This document shows positions 53,268-62,557 of a stretch of 64,000 nt of DNA, piece by piece (positions within the stretch are counted from its first letter, which is position 1; the number at the start of each line of letters is the position of its first letter). The translations under genes and the position numbers were made by a program. Origin of the DNA: Renibacterium sp. (GTDB lineage: Bacteria; Actinomycetota; Actinomycetes; Actinomycetales; Micrococcaceae); NCBI GenBank assembly GCA_017419405.1, contig JAFOLH010000008.1, positions 372,001 to 436,000 on the forward strand. Direction: 5' to 3'. The notes under the pieces were generated by a model. The model did no database searches, was not told the DNA's origin, and worked only from the letters and a program-made list of their open reading frames with translations.

Positions 53268-54779
53268 ATGGCGAGCGAGAGCCGGGCCGGAACCGAGCAG
53301 CGTGCCCGGGCACTGGCGGCCGAGGTCCGGGCCGAGGACGAGGGCTATCACAAGGGCCTGAAAAACCGGCAGATCCAGATGATCGCCATCGGCGGTGCGA
53401 TCGGCACCGGTCTGTTCATGGGTTCCGGCGGACGCCTGGCCAATGCCGGCCCGTCATTGGTGCTCAGCTACGCGATCTGCGGGTTCTTCGCCTTCATCAT
53501 CCTCCGGGCGCTGGGCGAACTGGTGCTGCACCGGCCGTCGTCGGGCTCGTTCGTCTCCTACGCGCGCGAATTCTTCGGCGAAAAGGCCGCTTTCGTCACC
53601 GGCTGGATGTACTGGCTCAACTGGGCGATGACTTCGATCGTCGATTCGACCGCCGTCGCGCTCTACATGAACTTCTTCGGCAAATACTGGCAGCCGCTCG
53701 GCGAGGTGCCGCAGTGGGTCTACGCGCTGGCCGCCCTGGTCATCGTGCTTGCCCTGAACCTGGTCTCGGTGAAGGTCTTCGGCGAACTCGAATTCTGGTT
53801 CGCCTTGATCAAGGTGGTGGCCCTGGTCGCCTTTTTGCTGGTCGGGATCTATTTCGTGATCTTCGGTACCCCGGTTCCGGGGCACGAGGTCGGATTCAGC
53901 CTGATCGCGGACAACGGCGGCATCTTCCCGAACGGGATCCTGCCCGCGGTCGTGGTGATGCAGGGCGTGGTCTTCGCCTACGCCTCGGTGGAACTGGTCG
54001 GCACCGCGGCCGGCGAGACGGAGAACCCGGGCAAGGTCATCCCCAAGGCGATCAATACCGTGATTTTCCGGATTGCGGTCTTCTACGTCGGTTCGATCGT
54101 GTTGTTGTCCCTGTTGCTGCCGTTCAGCGCCTACAAGGAAGGTGAAAGCCCGTTCGTGACCTTCTTCGGTTCGATCGGGGTGCAGGGCATCGATGCGATC
54201 ATGAACCTGGTGGTGCTCACCGCGGCCCTTTCCTCGCTGAACGCCGGCCTCTATTCGACCGGCCGGGTGCTCCGTTCGATGGCGATGGCCGGATCCGCGC
54301 CACGGTTCGCCGCCCGGATGAACAAAGCCGGCGTGCCGTACGGCGGCATCGCGCTGACCGCCTTCATCGGACTGCTCGGGGTGATCCTCAATGCGGTCTT
54401 CCCGTCGCAGGCGTTCGAAATCGTGCTCAACATCGCATCGCTGGGCATCATCTCGGCCTGGGGCATGATCGTGCTCTGCCAAATGCGATTGGTGGCCTGG
54501 GCCGGGAAAGGGCTGCTGGTGCGGCCGGCCTTCCGGCTCTTCGGATCGCCGTACACCGGGTATTTGACGCTGTTCTTCCTCTTCGCGGTACTGGTCCTGA
54601 TGGCCTTCGACTACCCGGTCGGGACGTTCACGGTGTCTTCGCTGGTGCTGATCATCCCGTTGCTGATCGCCGGCTGGTTCTTCTTCCGCGGCCGGATCGC
54701 AGAACTCGCCCGGGAACGGGAAGGGTTCACCGGGGCGTACCCGATCGTCGCGAACCGGCCCCCGAAGCCGGAGAAATAA
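53268..54779 (+). CDS. Amino-acid permease (APC superfamily, AAT family; AnsP-like)
   Basis: A 503-residue transporter with 12 predicted helices. The N-terminal [24 protein letters not shown] signature region, [24 protein letters not shown] and the [25 protein letters not shown] consensus are of the amino-acid/proton symporter family. The best remembered relatives are L-asparagine permeases, but substrate cannot be fixed. ATG 53268 has AAGGAG nine bases upstream. It is monocistronic. The 108-base gap before it shows nothing else distinct. Confidence 0.88.
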   Translation: MASESRAGTEQRARALAAEVRAEDEGYHKGLKNRQIQMIAIGGAIGTGLFMGSGGRLANAGPSLVLSYAICGFFAFIILRALGELVLHRPSSGSFVSYAREFFGEKAAFVTGWMYWLNWAMTSIVDSTAVALYMNFFGKYWQPLGEVPQWVYALAALVIVLALNLVSVKVFGELEFWFALIKVVALVAFLLVGIYFVIFGTPVPGHEVGFSLIADNGGIFPNGILPAVVVMQGVVFAYASVELVGTAAGETENPGKVIPKAINTVIFRIAVFYVGSIVLLSLLLPFSAYKEGESPFVTFFGSIGVQGIDAIMNLVVLTAALSSLNAGLYSTGRVLRSMAMAGSAPRFAARMNKAGVPYGGIALTAFIGLLGVILNAVFPSQAFEIVLNIASLGIISAWGMIVLCQMRLVAWAGKGLLVRPAFRLFGSPYTGYLTLFFLFAVLVLMAFDYPVGTFTVSSLVLIIPLLIAGWFFFRGRIAELAREREGFTGAYPIVANRPPKPEK

Positions 54780-54791
54780 GCTGTTCCCGGT

Positions 54792-55397
54792 TCAGGCCGG
54801 CCGGTGCACCTGCAGGATCCGGAAGGATTTCGCGGTGCTGTGCCGGGCCACCTCCAGCTCCGGGAAAGTCTCGGCGAGCCAGCGCTGCAGCGAGTCCGAG
54901 CCCAGGTTCTTCTGCACCACCAAGTAGGCGCTGCCATCAGGAGCCAGCCGGGGGAGCCAGGTGTGCAGGATCCCGTGCAGCACTTCCTTGCCGACCCGGA
55001 TCGGCGGGTTGGACCAGATGGTTTGGAACTGCAGGGTGGCGTCGATCTGTTCCGGCAGCCCGGTCCGGAGATTGGCCAGACCGAGGGCCGCGGCGTTGTC
55101 CGCGGTCAAGCCGAGTGACCGTTCGTTGACGTCCACTGCGTAGACCGTGGCGTTCGGGGAGTGCAGGGCCAGGCTCAGCGCGATCGGCCCCCATCCGCAA
55201 CCGATGTCCAGCAGGTTGCCGGCTTCCGCCGGAGCGGGTGCCCCGGCGAGCAGGACGGCGGTGCCTTTGTCGACCCCGTCGGGCGAGAAGATCCCGGAAT
55301 CCGTTTGCAGGAGGCGCTCCTGGCCGGCCAGGACGACCCGGAGTTCGCGGCGTTTGTGGCTGCTGCCGGGCTGGGCGCTGAAGTAATGATCGGACAT
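54792..55397 (-). CDS. RsmC/RlmG-type class I methyltransferase
   Basis: A 201-residue methyltransferase: DIGCGWGPIALSLAL SAM motif and WSNPPIRVGKEVLH, the N-P-P motif of base N-methylating rRNA enzymes. SSHKRRELRVVLAGQERLLQTDSGIFSPDGVD is the usual N-terminal segment, read here in parts. It probably methylates rRNA. Two ATGs are adjacent; 55397 is preferred because a TAATCT -10 box stands seven bases before it. Confidence 0.85.
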   Translation of the reverse strand: MSDHYFSAQPGSSHKRRELRVVLAGQERLLQTDSGIFSPDGVDKGTAVLLAGAPAPAEAGNLLDIGCGWGPIALSLALHSPNATVYAVDVNERSLGLTADNAAALGLANLRTGLPEQIDATLQFQTIWSNPPIRVGKEVLHGILHTWLPRLAPDGSAYLVVQKNLGSDSLQRWLAETFPELEVARHSTAKSFRILQVHRPA

Positions 55398-55404
55398 CAT
55401 GGCA

Positions 55405-55410
55405 AGATTA
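55405..55410 (-). promoter_or_regulatory. -10 box of the methyltransferase gene, leaderless layout
   Basis: TAATCT on the minus strand is seven bases from ATG 55397 and four from ATG 55400; the former spacing matches the other leaderless genes. Confidence 0.5.
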
Positions 55411-55471
55411 CCGCACTGGATTGCGCCTGGTCTCGGCATCGCCGGCCGGCTCCGGATGGCGGTCATGGCCT

Positions 55472-55479
55472 GATATACT
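55472..55479 (+). promoter_or_regulatory. Extended -10 promoter upstream of hflX
   Basis: TG-A-TATACT (TG extension 55471-55472, hexamer 55474-55479) is the best -10 element in the window. No convincing -35 precedes it, as is usual for extended -10 promoters. It is six bases from the ATG of a five-codon ORF and about 300 bases from hflX. Confidence 0.65.
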
Positions 55480-55485
55480 TGGAGC

Positions 55486-55503
55486 ATGTTGATTTTCCTC
55501 TGA
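55486..55503 (+). CDS. Putative five-codon leader peptide MLIFL upstream of hflX
   Basis: ATG TTG ATT TTC CTC TGA encodes Met-Leu-Ile-Phe-Leu. The ATG is exactly six bases after a strong -10 box, so the transcript would be leaderless and begin with this ORF. The peptide resembles the hydrophobic macrolide-resistance pentapeptides known from E. coli (Met-X-Leu/Ile-Phe-Val type). Its position before hflX, a ribosome-splitting factor, suggests translational control in response to ribosome-targeting drugs. This is inference and the ORF is too short for any homology support. Confidence 0.45.
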   Translation: MLIFL

Positions 55504-55777
55504 TCCACCAAACGTTCTCTGCCGCTGTCTGTGCGGCGACGTTGGCCTGCTGAATCGCGTTGCACGCAGATTCGCCGCTGGAAATCCGAGGAATACATGC
55601 CACCCCCTTTCTCGTTGCGCTGTTGCGCATTCCACTGTGAACGGTCCGACGACGCTTTTCGCCTGCCGCCGGCCAATCCCTGATCGCGCTCAAATACGCG
55701 CCATTGGACCAGGAAACCGAACTCCGCCGCGGTTGCGGACGCGTTTGCCGTTGCCGCCGATATCTCAGGAGGTCCCC
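55504..55777 (+). promoter_or_regulatory. Leader region of hflX with possible hairpins
   Basis: The 275 bases between the mini-ORF and hflX hold no convincing gene. Stems are possible at 55521-55537 (GCCGC/GCGGC) and in a CCGC-ggtt-GCGG segment near 55730, followed by a short T stretch. Alternative pairing could make this an attenuator or mask the AGGAGG site at 55767-55772. Confidence 0.4.
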
Positions 55778-57478
55778 ATGACCGAACTCAAACCCCTTGC
55801 CGGTACCGGCAACACCGAAGACCGAACTGCCGGTGTTGTCAGTGCGCCGGACTACGATGGAACCCTCAGCTCTTCAAAGGAGAATATGACCACGCAGGAA
55901 AATGCCGAACCGTCAGCCGTGCAGCCGGAATCCGGCAACCAGGACGCCGGGCAGGATATGAGTCCGGCGGAGATCCAAGCCGTCATCGACCGGATCCTCG
56001 CCAAAGACACCGGAGGCGAACTTCCCGAATCGGCTGCGGACGCGGGTGTCCTGGCTGGCCGGGCCCAGGCGTTGAGCCGCTTGGCGCGCGAACACGGCGA
56101 TTACGACGGCGATCAGGAAGATCTGCAGGAACGGCGGGCGCTCGGCCGGGTCGCCGGGTTGTCGACCGAACTCGACGATGTCACCGAGGTCGAATACCGG
56201 CAGCTCCGGCTGGAACGTGTGGTGCTTGCCGGGTTGTGGAGTGAGGGGACTCTGGCCGACGCCGAGAATTCCCTCCGCGAATTGGCGGCGCTCGCGGAAA
56301 CGGCGGGTTCGGAAGTCCTGGACGGCCTGGTGCAACGCCGCTCGAAACCGGATCCGGGGACTTTCCTCGGCTCTGGAAAAGCCCTCGAACTCAAGGACGT
56401 GGTTTCGGCGACCGGAGCGGACACCGTGGTGGTCGACGCCGAATTGGCGCCGTCCCAACGCCGCGCCTTGGAGGACATCGTCAAGGTCAAGGTGATCGAT
56501 CGGACCGCCCTGATCCTGGACATCTTCGCGCAGCACGCGAAGTCGCGGGAAGGCAAAGCCCAAGTCGAATTGGCCCAGCTCGAATATCTCCTGCCGCGGT
56601 TGCGCGGTTGGGGCGAATCGATGTCTCGCCAGGCCGGTGGCCAGGTGGGCGGCGCCGGCGCCGGCATGGGATCCCGAGGGCCTGGTGAAACCAAGATCGA
56701 GCTGGACCGGCGACGGATCCGGAGCCGGATGGCCAAGCTGCGCCGGGAAATCGCCGCGATGAAGCCCGCCCGGGAAACCAAACGGGCCAATCGCCGCCGT
56801 TCCGAAATTCCTTCAGTGGCGATTGCCGGATACACCAACGCCGGCAAATCGTCGATCCTGAACCGCTTGACGCATGCCGGAGTATTGGTGCAGAACGCGC
56901 TCTTCGCGACCTTGGATCCCACGGTGCGCAAGGCGGAAACCGCGGATGGGTTCGGCTTCACACTGGCCGACACGGTCGGCTTCGTCCGTTCGCTGCCGAC
57001 CCAGCTGGTGGAGGCCTTCCGGTCGACGCTGGAGGAAGTGGCGGATGCCGATTTGATCCTGCACGTGGTGGATGTGGCGCACCCGGACCCGGAAGGGCAG
57101 ATCGCCGCGGTCCGGCAAGTGCTGGCCGAAGTCGATGCGCGGAAGATCCCGGAAATCATCGTGCTGAACAAAGCCGATGCCGCGGATCCGATCGTGGTGC
57201 AACGCCTGATCCAGCGCGAGCCGCATTCCGTGCTCGTCTCGGCCCGGACCGGACAGGGGATCGAGGAACTCCTGGAGCTGGTCAGCCAGTCGATTCCCCG
57301 CCCGAATGTGGAACTGGAACTGTTGATTCCCTACGACCGCGGCGATCTGGTGAGCAAACTGCACCAATCGGATGCCGAGATCGTGGCTCAGGAACACCAG
57401 GAAACCGGAACCCGGCTCAGCGTCAAAGTGCGCGAGGGCCTGGCCGCGGAATTGGCGGCGTTCGCCGTCGAGGCGTGA
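55778..57478 (+). CDS. hflX: Ribosome-associated GTPase HflX
   Basis: A 566-residue HflX that splits stalled or idle 70S ribosomes. A 100-residue acidic, low-complexity N-terminal extension precedes the HflX domain (GSGKALELKD, VVVDAELAPSQRRALED, FAQHAKSREGKAQVELAQLEYLLPRL in parts, GMGSRGPGETKIELDRR). The G domain has G1 GYTNAGKSS, G3 DTVGF and G4 NKAD. ATG 55778 has AGGAGG five bases before it; ATG 55886, also with AAAGGAG, would give a protein without most of the extension. Confidence 0.94.
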   Translation: MTELKPLAGTGNTEDRTAGVVSAPDYDGTLSSSKENMTTQENAEPSAVQPESGNQDAGQDMSPAEIQAVIDRILAKDTGGELPESAADAGVLAGRAQALSRLAREHGDYDGDQEDLQERRALGRVAGLSTELDDVTEVEYRQLRLERVVLAGLWSEGTLADAENSLRELAALAETAGSEVLDGLVQRRSKPDPGTFLGSGKALELKDVVSATGADTVVVDAELAPSQRRALEDIVKVKVIDRTALILDIFAQHAKSREGKAQVELAQLEYLLPRLRGWGESMSRQAGGQVGGAGAGMGSRGPGETKIELDRRRIRSRMAKLRREIAAMKPARETKRANRRRSEIPSVAIAGYTNAGKSSILNRLTHAGVLVQNALFATLDPTVRKAETADGFGFTLADTVGFVRSLPTQLVEAFRSTLEEVADADLILHVVDVAHPDPEGQIAAVRQVLAEVDARKIPEIIVLNKADAADPIVVQRLIQREPHSVLVSARTGQGIEELLELVSQSIPRPNVELELLIPYDRGDLVSKLHQSDAEIVAQEHQETGTRLSVKVREGLAAELAAFAVEA

Positions 57479-57485
57479 GCATCTG

Positions 57486-59567
57486 ATGGTTGACCCAACG
57501 ATGACCGGCGTCGACCCGGACACGGTCGCGAAGGCCGGAAAGAAAAACCCGGAGCAGCTATCGCTGGCCCTGCTGGACGCGGCGGTGAACGCCATGGGCG
57601 GGCAACAGCGTCCGGGGCAGCACGAAATGGTCCGGCAGGTGGTGCGTTCGATCGAATCGGGCGACCACCTGCTGGTCCAGGCCGGGACCGGCACCGGAAA
57701 GTCGTTGGCTTATCTGATCCCGTTGATCGTGCATGCGCTCAACAATGACAAGCCGTCGCTGGTGGCCACTGCGACGCTTGCCTTGCAAGCCCAGATCGTG
57801 GGCCGTGATCTGCCCAAGCTGCTCGCTGCGATCGAACCGGAAATCGGCCGCAAAATCGACGTGGCGTTGGTCAAGGGCCGGAGCAATTACCTGTGTCGGC
57901 ACAAGGTCTCCGGAGGCTTCCCCACCGACGAACCGGAAGACGGCCAGCTTTTCGCGTTGGGCGAAGACACCTCGGTGGTGCATTTGCCGGGTGCGGGGCC
58001 GGCGACCGCTTTGGGCAAAGAGGTGGTCCGGCTGCGGGAATGGGCCGAAGACACCACGACCGGTGATCGCGACGAGCTCAACCCGGGGGTCAGCGACAAA
58101 GCTTGGCGGCAGGTCTCGGTGACTTCGATGGAATGCCTCGGCTCGCAGAAATGCCCGATGGCATCGGACTGCTTCAGCGAGCTGGCGCGGGCCCGCGGCG
58201 CCGAGGCCGATGTCGTGGTCACCAATCATGCGATGCTGGCGATCAGCGCCTTCGAGGGCTTGGCCGTGTTGCCGGAATACGACGTGGTGGTGGTCGACGA
58301 GGCGCATGAGCTGGTGGACCGGGTGACCAGCACCATCGCCGGCCAGCTGTCCGCGAACATGGTCACGGTTGCGGCCAGTGCGGCACGGAAGCACACCGCG
58401 ATCAACGTCGACGGACTCAATGCCGCCGCGGTGGCACTGGAGGAAGTCTTTTCCGGGGTGCCCAGCGGCTGGCTCCCGGATGGCCTGGATGCGCGCCAGA
58501 TCGATGTGGTCGGGATGCTCCGGGAGGCTTCCCGGGTGGCCCTGTCCGATTCCAAGGGCGAATCTTCGCAAGTGGCCGACGGTGGGCGCCAGATGGCCCG
58601 CTCCCGGCTGCTGCTCATTTTGGAGCTTTGCGAACGACTGATCGCGGCGGCCGATTCGGGCGAGGTGGTCTGGTTGTCCCGGCAGGGCGTATTCGATCCG
58701 AAACGCGGCTACTCCCCGGCCGACGAGTCCGAGCCGGGAACCATCAACATCGCTCCGTTGAGTGTCGCCATGAAACTCCGGGACGGGTTGTTCGGCGAAC
58801 ACACCGCAATTCTCACCTCGGCCACCTTGGCCATCGGCGCGGCGTTCGAGCCGACGGCGGGCGGCTTGGGGCTGCTGGGCGAAGGCGCACCGAGCTGGAC
58901 CGGAGCGGATGTGGGCAGCCCCTTCGACTATCCGAAACAGGGCATGCTCTACGTCGCGGCGCATTTGGCGAAACCGGGCCGGGGCAATTCGCCGGAGCAG
59001 CTCGACGAACTCGAGGCCTTGATCCGGGCTTCGGCCGGCGGAGCGCTGTGCCTATTCTCGTCGCGGAAAGCCGCCGAGGATGCGGCCGCGGAGCTGGGCA
59101 GCCGGTTGGATCTTCGGATCCTCTGCCAAGGCGAAACGTCGATGGCAGCTCTGGTGCGGCAGTTCGAAGCCGAACCGGACACCTGCCTCTTCGGCACCAT
59201 GTCGCTGTGGCAGGGGGTCGATGTGCAAGGCGCTTCCTGCCGCCTGGTCACCATCGACCGGATTCCGTTTCCGAGGCCGGATGATCCCTTGATGACCGCC
59301 CGGACCAGGGCGGTGGCCCGTTCCGGAGGGAACGGCTTCATGTCGATATCCGCCACCCACGCGGCGATCCGGCTCGCCCAAGGCGCCGGCCGGTTGATCC
59401 GCTCGTCGAGCGATCGGGGAGTGGTCGCCATTTTGGATTCCCGTTTGGCAACCGCACGCTACGGCGGGTTCCTCCGCGCGGCGCTGCCGCCGTTCTGGGC
59501 GACCACGGACCGCAAAATCGCCTTGGCCGCACTCGAACGGCTTGCCCCGAAAACGCCGGCGAAATGA
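57486..59567 (+). CDS. dinG: DinG-family ATP-dependent DNA helicase
   Basis: A 693-residue superfamily 2 helicase with an iron-sulfur domain. Walker A AGTGTGKS is at residues 66-73. The four cluster cysteines are in NYLCRHK and MECLGSQKCPMASDC. The DEAH box reads VVVDEAHEL, and motif VI AQGAGRLIRSSSDRG is present. It unwinds forked or RNA-DNA structures. It starts eight bases after hflX (ATG 57486; ATG 57501 is a second option) and probably shares its transcript. No LexA box was seen directly before it. Confidence 0.92.
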   Translation: MVDPTMTGVDPDTVAKAGKKNPEQLSLALLDAAVNAMGGQQRPGQHEMVRQVVRSIESGDHLLVQAGTGTGKSLAYLIPLIVHALNNDKPSLVATATLALQAQIVGRDLPKLLAAIEPEIGRKIDVALVKGRSNYLCRHKVSGGFPTDEPEDGQLFALGEDTSVVHLPGAGPATALGKEVVRLREWAEDTTTGDRDELNPGVSDKAWRQVSVTSMECLGSQKCPMASDCFSELARARGAEADVVVTNHAMLAISAFEGLAVLPEYDVVVVDEAHELVDRVTSTIAGQLSANMVTVAASAARKHTAINVDGLNAAAVALEEVFSGVPSGWLPDGLDARQIDVVGMLREASRVALSDSKGESSQVADGGRQMARSRLLLILELCERLIAAADSGEVVWLSRQGVFDPKRGYSPADESEPGTINIAPLSVAMKLRDGLFGEHTAILTSATLAIGAAFEPTAGGLGLLGEGAPSWTGADVGSPFDYPKQGMLYVAAHLAKPGRGNSPEQLDELEALIRASAGGALCLFSSRKAAEDAAAELGSRLDLRILCQGETSMAALVRQFEAEPDTCLFGTMSLWQGVDVQGASCRLVTIDRIPFPRPDDPLMTARTRAVARSGGNGFMSISATHAAIRLAQGAGRLIRSSSDRGVVAILDSRLATARYGGFLRAALPPFWATTDRKIALAALERLAPKTPAK

Positions 59568-59572
59568 GCTCA

Positions 59573-59626
59573 GGCGTGGAGCTCCACCCCTTGAAACGGC
59601 TTCGATAAGGGGTAAAACTCCACGCC
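59573..59626. terminator. Two-part hairpin between convergent dinG and lexA
   Basis: An outer 9-bp stem (59573-59581 with 59618-59626) encloses an inner 7-bp stem ACCCCTT/AAGGGGT. No T-run, but the position supports a bidirectional terminator. Confidence 0.7.
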
Positions 59627-59649
59627 CGACCGGGACTAGAGCGGGTTAG

Positions 59650-60390
59650 TCAGAGCGCACGCAGAACTGAAACGACTTTGCCCATGATCGTGGCGAAATC
59701 ACCCAGAATGGGCTCGTACTGGGTGTTCTGCGGGAGCAGCCAGGTGTGACCGTCGCGTTGCCGGAAAGTCTTCACCGTGGCCTCGTCGTCGAGCAGCGCC
59801 GCTACGATATCGCCGTTGATCACATCGTTCTGCCGTCGGACGACTACCCAGTCGCCGTCGCAGATCGCCGCATCGATCATCGAATCACCGGCGACCTTGA
59901 GCATGAACAGCTCGCCGTGGCCGACCAACTGCCGCGGCAAAGGCATCACGTCTTCGACCACCTGGTCCGCCAGGATCGGCCCGCCGGCGGCGATCCGGCC
60001 GACCAAGGGAACCATCGCGGTGTCCTGGGCGCTGCCCAGTTCCGCCACGTTCAAGCCTTTGGCAGTGCTGCGCAGACTCGTGGTGTCGGCGACACCCTCG
60101 ATGTCCACCGAACCGTCCTCGAGGGTCAGCGGAATCAGCACTTCCATGGCCCGGGGGCGTTTCGGGTCGCGGCGCAAGTAGCCCTGTTTCTCCAATTGCG
60201 ACAGTTGGTGCGTCACGCTGGACAGGCTGGCCAGGCCGACGACGTCGCCGATCTCGCGCATCGAGGGCGGGTATCCGTTGGAACTGATCGAGCGCTGGAT
60301 GCATTCGAGGATCTTCTTCTGCCGCATCGTAAGCCCCTTCAACCCGGAGCGCCGGGGAAGTGCACCGTTCGAACTCTCCTGTGCTGCCAT
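59650..60390 (-). CDS. lexA: SOS repressor LexA
   Basis: A 246-residue LexA. The N-terminal winged helix has [23 protein letters not shown], the self-cleavage bond is Ala135-Gly136 in [10 protein letters not shown], and the Ser170/Lys207 dyad is in [10 protein letters not shown] and [11 protein letters not shown] 60390 gives the usual length, but the frame stays open upstream to a TTG at 60546, and the LexA boxes lie 240-320 bases upstream. Either the mRNA has a long leader or translation starts further upstream. Confidence 0.94.
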   Translation of the reverse strand: MAAQESSNGALPRRSGLKGLTMRQKKILECIQRSISSNGYPPSMREIGDVVGLASLSSVTHQLSQLEKQGYLRRDPKRPRAMEVLIPLTLEDGSVDIEGVADTTSLRSTAKGLNVAELGSAQDTAMVPLVGRIAAGGPILADQVVEDVMPLPRQLVGHGELFMLKVAGDSMIDAAICDGDWVVVRRQNDVINGDIVAALLDDEATVKTFRQRDGHTWLLPQNTQYEPILGDFATIMGKVVSVLRAL

Positions 60391-60627
60391 GCCGATCCGC
60401 CCTTTCAGAGCCCTGAGCTGCTTGTCTAACGGTCTGTCCAAAACGCCGCCGAACATTGCTCCGGCGGAAGCCGGAGACCTGCCGGGGCAAAACTGTCGGT
60501 GCTCGCTGATGGACTGTCTCCATGAACGAAAACCGCACCGATCCAAGGGTTCCCGGACTCAGCAGCCCTGCTGTGGCCCGGATCCTCGGATCCGCTGACT
60601 TCACGGTAAGTCACCGCGGGCAAGAAT

Positions 60628-60643
60628 TCAAACATATGTTCTA
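60628..60643. promoter_or_regulatory. LexA box 1 between lexA and the LysM gene
   Basis: TCAAAC-ATAT-GTTCTA matches the LexA consensus core AAC-N4-GTT. On the minus strand a TATGTT hexamer inside it is a possible lexA -10 (TTGCCA 15 bases before). Confidence 0.8.
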
Positions 60644-60693
60644 GCGAGTCTTGGCAAGATTCGATGATGTGTGCTAAAAATATATCAGACGAT

Positions 60694-60709
60694 TCGAAAA
60701 CATGTTCTA
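60694..60709. promoter_or_regulatory. LexA box 2 between lexA and the LysM gene
   Basis: TCGAAA-ACAT-GTTCTA, 66 bases from box 1. For the plus strand, TTGGCA (60651) and TAAAAA (60675), 18 bp apart, would put the start of transcription just before this box. The rest of the 386-base gap between lexA and the LysM gene shows no gene. Confidence 0.8.
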
Positions 60710-60776
60710 TCGGCGGAGAATCCGGCCTTAGATCACTGGACTAGGTATTCGAATCGATGACAGGAAGGTGACAGCA

Positions 60777-61148
60777 ATGTCGGCAATCAGTATTCATTCG
60801 GTATCCAGGGTCTCCACCGGAGTTCCGGCCCGAGGAGGCCAACGTTCGCTTCGATTGACTCGACGCGGGAGGTTGGTGTTCATCGGTTTGCCGATGCTCC
60901 TGCTCGCGGTGGCCGCGCTGGTCTTGTCGGGCTTCTTGACTGCCCCTTTGAAAGCCGGAGTCGATGTCGGGGCCGGATCCGCGACATCGAAAGTGACCGT
61001 TGGCTCAGGCGAGTCGATCTGGTCGATCGCGGCCGATAGCGGGGTCAACCGGGACCTTCGGGACGTCGTCGCCGAAATCGTTCAATTGAACGAATTGGGC
61101 AGTTCCGTCCTCTCGCCCGGCCAGCAGATTTTCGTTCCGACCAAATAG
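60777..61148 (+). CDS. SOS-inducible LysM membrane protein
   Basis: A 123-residue protein with a basic N-terminus, one membrane helix (about residues 33-55) and a C-terminal LysM domain (VGSGESIWSIAADSGVN, SPGQQIFVPTK). ATG 60777 is preferred over GTG 60768 because AGGAAGG ends at 60768. Divergence from lexA with LexA boxes between matches the SOS-controlled wall proteins Rv2719c/ChiZ and DivS-like cell-division inhibitors. It likely delays division during DNA damage. Confidence 0.88.
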   Translation: MSAISIHSVSRVSTGVPARGGQRSLRLTRRGRLVFIGLPMLLLAVAALVLSGFLTAPLKAGVDVGAGSATSKVTVGSGESIWSIAADSGVNRDLRDVVAEIVQLNELGSSVLSPGQQIFVPTK

Positions 61149-61232
61149 CGGTCGAACGGTCGGCCCGGCCAAGGCCTGGTCAGATGGCCTGACGCCAACC
61201 GCACTATTTACAACTTCATGCCGCCGTCACCA

Positions 61233-61268
61233 GATGGGCCCCCGACGTTGGGACGTCGGGGGCCCATC
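61233..61268. terminator. Perfect 16-bp terminator hairpin
   Basis: Arms 61233-61248 and 61253-61268 pair perfectly around a TGGG loop, downstream of the LysM gene and before hisC. The remaining bases between 61149 and 61388 show no gene. Confidence 0.8.
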
Positions 61269-61376
61269 GCCGTCAAGCGCTGCCTTTCCAAGCGGCAATA
61301 CCGGCACGGTGGTTGAACCGTGACGATGGCGCTTCACCTTGTTTCGATGCTTTTCGCGGCTCGATAACGGCTCGCC

Positions 61377-61382
61377 TAGACT
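61377..61382 (+). promoter_or_regulatory. -10 box of the his operon, leaderless layout
   Basis: TAGACT is six bases before GTG 61389 and no ribosome site is visible. No his leader peptide or attenuator was found ahead of it. Confidence 0.5.
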
Positions 61383-61388
61383 GGATCG

Positions 61389-62528
61389 GTGAGTGAACAA
61401 GCATCTGAAGACCGGCTCGACCGGTTGGGCGCCTTGCCGATCAGAGACGACCTGCGCGGATTGGTGCCTTATGGCGCCCCGCAGCTGGACGTACCGATTC
61501 TGCTCAATGTCAACGAAAACACCCATGGTGTGCCAGATGATGCCCGGAAAGCGATTCTCGCTGCGGTGGAAGCTGCGCTGGCCGGGTTGAACCGCTACCC
61601 GGACCGCGAGTTCACCCGGTTGCGCGGGGCTCTGGCCGATTACCTCGGACACGGGTTGGCCGCCGAGAACATTTGGGCCGCCAATGGGTCCAATGAGGTT
61701 CTGCAGCAAATCCTGCAGGCTTTCGGCGGTCCGGGGCGAAGCTTGTTGAGCTTCCCGCCGACCTATTCGATGTATCCTTTGCTGGCCAGCGGCACCGGAA
61801 CCGAATACCTCGCCGGGCGCCGGGCCCCGGACTTCTCGCTGAGTGCGGATTCGGCTGCGGCCCAGGTAGCGGAACACCGGCCGAATCTGGTGCTGCTTTG
61901 TTCGCCGAACAACCCCACCGGAACGGCATTGGGCTTGGACGTGGTGGAAGCGGTGTACGCAGCCGGCGAAGCCTCGCAGACCATGGTGGTGGTGGATGAG
62001 GCGTATGCCGAGTTCGCGCAACAAGGGACGCCCAGCGCTTTGGAACTGCTGCCGGGCCGGAACCGCTTGATCGTCTCGCGGACCATGAGCAAGGCCTTCG
62101 CCCTGGCCGGTGCCCGGCTGGGTTATCTCGCTGCCGCGCCGGAAGTCGCGGACGCGTTGCGCCTGGTCCGGCTGCCTTACCACCTCTCGGCGCTGACTCA
62201 GGCGACCGCGGTTGCCGCACTGCAGCACTCGGCTTCGTTGCAGGCGAACGTGGCGGACATCAAGCTGCAGCGTGATCGGATCGTGGTTGGTCTGCAGGAT
62301 CTGGGACTGACCCCGGCACGGTCCGATGCGAACTTCGTCTTCTTCGGCTCGGTGCCGGATCCTCATGCGGTCTGGCAGGGCCTGTTGGCTGCCGGAGTGC
62401 TGATCCGCGACGTCGGGATCCCGGGCAGCCTGCGGGTCACTGCGGGAACTGAGGCGGAGACCAGCAAGTTCCTCAGCGTGCTCGCAGGTCTGCTGGGCAC
62501 TGGCCCGGCCGCGGATTCCGTAGACTAG
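61389..62528 (+). CDS. hisC: Histidinol-phosphate aminotransferase HisC
   Basis: A 379-residue class II PLP aminotransferase. The PLP lysine is Lys235 in [17 protein letters not shown], with Asp203 in VVDEAYAEF and NENTHG and CSPNNPTG as further signatures. It makes histidinol phosphate. hisB follows after 29 bases. GTG start as above. Confidence 0.95.
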   Translation: MSEQASEDRLDRLGALPIRDDLRGLVPYGAPQLDVPILLNVNENTHGVPDDARKAILAAVEAALAGLNRYPDREFTRLRGALADYLGHGLAAENIWAANGSNEVLQQILQAFGGPGRSLLSFPPTYSMYPLLASGTGTEYLAGRRAPDFSLSADSAAAQVAEHRPNLVLLCSPNNPTGTALGLDVVEAVYAAGEASQTMVVVDEAYAEFAQQGTPSALELLPGRNRLIVSRTMSKAFALAGARLGYLAAAPEVADALRLVRLPYHLSALTQATAVAALQHSASLQANVADIKLQRDRIVVGLQDLGLTPARSDANFVFFGSVPDPHAVWQGLLAAGVLIRDVGIPGSLRVTAGTEAETSKFLSVLAGLLGTGPAADSVD

Positions 62529-62557
62529 ACCCATACCCGCAACGACAAAGGATTGCC

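Noticed and set aside
60426-60635. 69-codon minus-strand frame between lexA and its LexA boxes
   Set aside because: No ribosome site, no recognisable domain, and it spans the presumed leader; possible but unsupported.
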